From the NCBI GenBank assembly GCA_027032655.1, contig JALVMZ010000659.1, positions 1 to 8,025 of the forward strand: a stretch of DNA of 8,025 nucleotides. Reading direction: 5' to 3'. The notes below the pieces were generated by a model that worked only from the letters and a program-made list of their open reading frames with translations, ran no database searches and was not told the DNA's origin. The DNA is from Desulfobacteraceae bacterium. GTDB lineage: Bacteria > Desulfobacterota > DSM-4660 > Desulfatiglandales > JALVMZ01. Position 1 is the stretch's first letter. The number at the start of each line of letters is the position of its first letter. Of the stretch, positions 5,807-8,025 are shown piece after piece. The translations under genes and the position numbers were made by a program.

Positions 5807-6258
5807 ATCAAAAACAGAATATAAAACCTCCCCTTTCTCCCAATGAATACAGAAAGGAATTGAAGCAGGTAGATCTTGATAAAATCCAGCTTGAATCATG
5901 CTCTGTAAAGTTTAAAAGAGAGAGATTCTCAGAAGATAAAGAACAGATAAAAATTGATGTCTCCAGTAAAGTAAATTATAAAATTGTTAACCCTGGATAT
6001 GCTGTATTTATGGAACAATTTATATTAACAGGGACAAAAACCATTAAAAGGGATTATATTATTAAAATTGATTGCACCTTATCGGTAACATTAAAAAGAA
6101 CGGGAGGAGAGTTTAAAGAGGATTTTCTTAAAACATATTCAATGGTTAATCTCAATCTTGTTTTGTGGCCTTATTTCAGGGAGTTTGTTCATAATATTAC
6201 ATATAGGCTGGGGATCCCTCCTTTAATTTTACCATTTTTGAAGCAACAAAAATTGTAA
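5803..6258 (+). CDS. SecB-like chaperone of a toxin-antitoxin-chaperone module
   Basis: Probable tetrameric export-type chaperone of the SecB superfamily, here likely dedicated to the HicB antitoxin. At 151 residues it has SecB size. The C-terminal half is the most telling: NLNLVLWPYFREFVHNITYR (116-135) and LGIPPLILPFLK (136-147) match the long helix and hydrophobic ending of SecB-like proteins. The central 85-100 (YIIKIDCTLSVTLKRT) forms beta strands of the expected type. The ATG overlaps the hicB stop by four bases and has GAGG seven bases upstream, so HicB and the chaperone are made in coupled amounts. That coupling, with no export genes nearby, favours an antitoxin-protecting role over general protein export. 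The role is inferred from synteny. Confidence 0.85.
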   Translation: MNQKQNIKPPLSPNEYRKELKQVDLDKIQLESCSVKFKRERFSEDKEQIKIDVSSKVNYKIVNPGYAVFMEQFILTGTKTIKRDYIIKIDCTLSVTLKRTGGEFKEDFLKTYSMVNLNLVLWPYFREFVHNITYRLGIPPLILPFLKQQKL

Positions 6259-6301
6259 ATTTTTACTTGACATGCGGAAAAGAATGACGATAGTTTATAA
6301 T
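6257..6301 (+). promoter_or_regulatory. Promoter-like region before the NYN gene
   Basis: TTGACA (6267-6272) and a perfect TATAAT (6296-6301) lie 23 bases apart, longer than the usual 17. The first part, 6257-6273, repeats the sequence at 4954-4969 upstream of hicA with one extra T. In both places a TATAAT-like box follows after 22-23 bases. It begins inside the secB stop codon. A start near 6308 would put the following hairpin in the leader of the NYN mRNA. Confidence 0.45.
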
Positions 6302-6322
6302 ACAAACGCTGACAATCCATGA

Positions 6323-6372
6323 CCCCTGGAGCTTAATCAGCCACGAATTCTGCTCCAGGGGACATTTTTATT
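6323..6372 (+). terminator. GC-rich hairpin plus T-run: terminator of the TAC operon or leader hairpin of the NYN gene
   Basis: CCCCTGGAGC (6323-6332) pairs perfectly with GCTCCAGGGG (6352-6361) around a 19-base loop, followed by ACATTTTTATT. It could end transcripts from the hicA-hicB-secB operon. The 3' arm also holds AGGGG (6357-6361), the only Shine-Dalgarno-like stretch before the NYN start at 6373. The fold would therefore hide that site. The long loop and interrupted T-run make an ordinary terminator less than certain. Confidence 0.6.
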
Positions 6373-6633
6373 ATGAATAAAGTCGCTATATTAGTCGATT
6401 GGGAAAACATAAGAGAAAGAATTTTTAATAATTCTTCTCTGTTAAGAGAAAACACTCCAAAATTTTCATATCATAGAGACACCTCAAAATTACCTCAATT
6501 TTTTCTTCAATTTCTTGAAGTAGGTGAAGAGAAGCCTTATAGAATATTTTTTTATTTAGCTGAACCATATAAAAACAAAAGATATAATTTCCCCCAAAAA
6601 TTGGACAGCAAGTTAAGTTTGGTTTTCCTCTGA
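6373..6633 (+). pseudogene. NYN-domain protein (PIN-like nuclease fold), truncated by the IS
   Basis: The N terminus MNKVAILVDWENIRERIF is the signature first strand of NYN (DUF88-type) domains, with the first acidic residue Asp9 and Asn12. These are PIN-like domains, often RNases acting on RNA, and many are poorly characterised. The segment PYRIFFYLAEPYKNK (55-69) fits the second strand. From about residue 73 the frame runs into IS3-family DNA and ends at 6633 with IS-derived residues (PQKLDSKLSLVFL). The later conserved acidic residues are therefore missing, and the product is almost surely inactive. The rest of the gene is not found right of the IS. Very AT-rich compared with the left operon. 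Confidence 0.65.
6583..6597 (+). repeat. Left terminal inverted repeat of the IS (imperfect)
   Basis: TATAATTTCCCCCAA matches the inverse complement of 7856-7870 at 11 of 15 positions, with the shared core TTTCCC. The first five positions fit poorly and could be host DNA from the NYN gene. Confidence 0.5.
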
Positions 6634-6666
6634 TTTATGGGTAAAATAAATAGAGGGAGGTAAAAA

Positions 6667-6978
6667 ATGAGTGGAGCAAGAAGGAAGCATAATGGGGCAT
6701 TTAAGGCAAGAGTGGTAATTGAAGCAATTCGGGGGAAAAGAACCATATCTGAGATTGCCTCTGAATATGGAATCCATCCCAATCAGATAAACACATGGAA
6801 GAGGCAAGTTTTAGAAAAGTTACCAGAGATCTTTTCCAATAATAGTGGAAATAAAGAAAAGAGCTGGCAGCAGGAGAAAGAAGCATATCTTAAAAAAATA
6901 GGTGAATTGGAGATGGAAAGAGATTGGCTTCAAAAAAAATTAAACAGCTTCCCCTGGAAGAAAGGAAGGGCCTTATAA
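6667..6978 (+). CDS. IS3-family transposase OrfA (helix-turn-helix subunit)
   Basis: A 103-residue protein that recognises the IS ends and, in IS3 elements, also forms the N-terminal part of the OrfAB transposase. Residues about 8-50 (HNGAFKARVVIEAIRGKRTI, then EIASEYGIHPNQINTWKRQV) form the helix-turn-helix of the transposase_8 type. Residues about 72-97 (KKIGELEMERDWLQKKLN) form the leucine-zipper coiled coil. GGGAGG (6655-6660) sits six bases before the ATG. The final nine residues (SFPWKKGRAL) read out of the frame that looks conserved, because after the A8 run at 6932-6939 a -1 frame gives a better match to the family. Confidence 0.88.
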   Translation: MSGARRKHNGAFKARVVIEAIRGKRTISEIASEYGIHPNQINTWKRQVLEKLPEIFSNNSGNKEKSWQQEKEAYLKKIGELEMERDWLQKKLNSFPWKKGRAL

Positions 6979-6979
6979 A

Positions 6980-7841
6980 ATGGAAAATAATCTTAGCATA
7001 ACAAGGCAATGTGAACTTATGGGTATCCCTCGGTCAAGCTACTACTATAAGCCAAGAGCTGAATCAGAGCTTAATCTTGAACTTATGAGAATGATAGATG
7101 AGCAATACACAAAGACCCCCTTTTATGGTATTCCAAGGATGACGGCCTTCCTCAGGAGTAAAGGATACAGAGTAAACCATAAAAAGGTAGAAAGGCTTAT
7201 GGGTATTATGGGAATTCAGGCCATATACCCAAAGAAAAAATGTTCTATTTCTGACATCTCTCACAGGACATATCCCTATCTAATTAAAGGATCTTACTAT
7301 ATCATATGCAGACCAAGTATGGTGCTCAGATATAACATATATCAGGATAAGAAAAGGTTTTGTATATCTTACGGCTATTATGGACTGGTATTCCAGATAT
7401 GTAATTTCATGGAAGCTTTCCATGAACATTGATAAAGAATTTTGCATAGAAGCATTAAAAGAGGCACTACTTATGGGAAAGCCAGAGATATTTAATACAG
7501 ATCAAGGCTCACAATATACAAGCAGTGAGTTCACAGATGTGCTCCTTTCTCATAATATCCTTATAAGCAGGGATGGAAGGGGAAGGGTATTTGATAATAT
7601 CTTCATAGAAAGACTATGGAGAACTCTTAAATATGAGGAGGTCTATCTTAAGGATTACAGTGATGTCTGGGATGCTGAAGATAATATTAGAAACTATTTT
7701 CTTTTCTATAATACTGAAAGACTGCATAGTGCTTTGGGTTATAAGACTCCTGAACGGGTCTATTATGAATCAAGGAAGTCTGACACTATGGGAGATAATG
7801 TCTTATCACTGAAGAAGGAAACTAAACTTAAATATGCCTGA
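6980..7841 (+). pseudogene. IS3-family transposase OrfB (DDE integrase), frameshifted
   Basis: OrfB carries out strand transfer in IS3 transposition. The 5' part (6980 to about 7290) encodes LSITRQCELMGIPRSSYYY and the HTH_21-type segment FYGIPRMTAFLRSKGYRVN. The 3' part, from about 7290 to 7841 in another frame, encodes DQVWCSDITYIRIRKGF, NTDQGSQYTS and FIERLWRTLKYEEVYL. The catalytic triad is Asp at 7329-7331, Asp at 7500-7502 and Glu at 7608-7610; the last two are separated by 35 residues, the IS3 spacing. The two parts join only if one extra base between 7284 and 7292 is removed. In this copy translation passes into a wrong frame and stops at 7432, without the triad. This is decay or a sequencing error. 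Confidence 0.88.
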
Positions 7842-7870
7842 TTTTTGTCTTGACATTGTGGGAAAGTGCA
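7842..7870 (+). repeat. Right IS terminus with an outward -35 box
   Basis: The right terminal inverted repeat is at 7856-7870 (TTGTGGGAAAGTGCA). Just inside it TTGACA (7850-7855) points outward. An outward -35 in an IS end can form a hybrid promoter with a flanking -10, but no convincing -10 is seen 16-18 bases on, so activity is doubtful. Confidence 0.45.
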
Positions 7871-7960
7871 GTCTACGGATTATCCCTACCAATTTCATCC
7901 TTCCTTATCTTTATCATTAAATCAGGAAAATAAATAGCAAATATGGTTATATTTATAAGC

Positions 7961-8025
7961 TTAATACTCCCCTTGTTGTTCCATCTCTTTTTTCTTTTCT
8001 TGTTCTTCTTTTTTTCTTTGTTCCT
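7961..8025 (-). CDS. Possible 3' end of an unrecognised minus-strand gene
   Basis: Read from the right edge leftward, a frame from 8023 gives a highly charged tail ending KKKEMEQQGEY and a TAA at 7963-7961. Such lysine/glutamate-rich C termini occur in many unrelated proteins, so no family can be named. A second minus-strand frame is also open across this purine-rich stretch, so the call is weak. The 90 bases between this stop and the IS (7871-7960) hold no convincing gene and do not continue the NYN frame. Confidence 0.3.
   Translation of the reverse strand, partial: EQRKKEEQEKKKEMEQQGEY

Larger units (their letters stand above)
6583..7870 (+). mobile_element. IS3-family insertion sequence
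   Basis: Length of about 1.29 kb, an orfA with a helix-turn-helix, and an orfB with a DDE integrase core identify an IS3-family element. The right end runs to TGCA at 7867-7870; its inverse complement begins TGCACTTTCCCACAA, a normal TG...CA terminus. The left end has TATAATTTCCCCCAA at 6583-6597, matching 11 of 15 but lacking the terminal TG. The true left tip may therefore be lost, with IS DNA starting near 6588. No target-site duplication is visible (AGA before 6583, GTC after 7870). The element is in the same orientation as the gene it interrupts. Confidence 0.85.

Noticed and set aside
6552..6886. Minus-strand open frames across the IS left part
   Set aside because: They are shadows of orfA, which has a good ribosome-binding site and conserved helix-turn-helix.
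7871..7933. Plus-strand frame right of the IS reading a hydrophobic tail ending FLIFIIKSGK
   Set aside because: Only about 20 codons, with no start of its own and no fit to the NYN family; it might be the tail of a truncated membrane protein but cannot be supported.

Overview
The window has two contrasting halves. The left half (1 to about 4704, minus strand) is a tightly packed housekeeping operon. Its order, in the direction of transcription, is DUF177/YceD protein, rpmF (ribosomal protein L32), fabG, acpP, fabF, glyA and the start of a dCMP deaminase gene that leaves the window at base 1. The order rpmF...fabG-acpP-fabF-glyA-dCMP deaminase, together with moderately AT-rich DNA, suggests an anaerobic Gram-negative lineage of the Desulfobacterota or Nitrospirota type. 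That placement is an inference; there is no marker that fixes the taxon. plsX, fabH and fabD, which commonly lie between rpmF and fabG, are absent here.

The middle (4705 to 6258) begins with a divergent intergenic region. It carries a good sigma70-like promoter for the left operon and a palindrome-containing promoter region for a plus-strand operon of three genes. These encode a HicA-family toxin, a HicB-family antitoxin with a C-terminal extension, and a small SecB-like chaperone whose start codon overlaps the hicB stop. This has the architecture of a toxin-antitoxin-chaperone (TAC) module, with HicAB as the toxin-antitoxin pair. In the TAC model the chaperone protects an otherwise unstable antitoxin, probably through the antitoxin's C-terminal tail, and the antitoxin neutralises the mRNA-cleaving HicA and represses the operon.

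The right part (6259 to 8025) is accessory and damaged. A second promoter-like region repeats a 16-17 bp sequence found upstream of hicA. It is followed by a perfect 10-bp stem whose 3' arm contains the likely ribosome-binding site of a NYN-domain gene. That gene has lost its 3' part where an IS3-family insertion sequence abuts it. The IS has an intact orfA, but its orfB is split by a frameshift. The reading frames suggest that the ancestral element had the usual IS3 -1 arrangement and that two compensating single-base changes disturbed orfB. DNA right of the IS (7871 to 8025) does not continue the NYN gene and holds at most the 3' end of an unrecognised minus-strand gene.

The most interesting content is the HicA-HicB-SecB module, the candidate chaperone-addiction tail on HicB, and the shared promoter sequence linking this module to the NYN gene beside it. 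Structured intergenic DNA around acpP in the fatty-acid operon is also worth a look.
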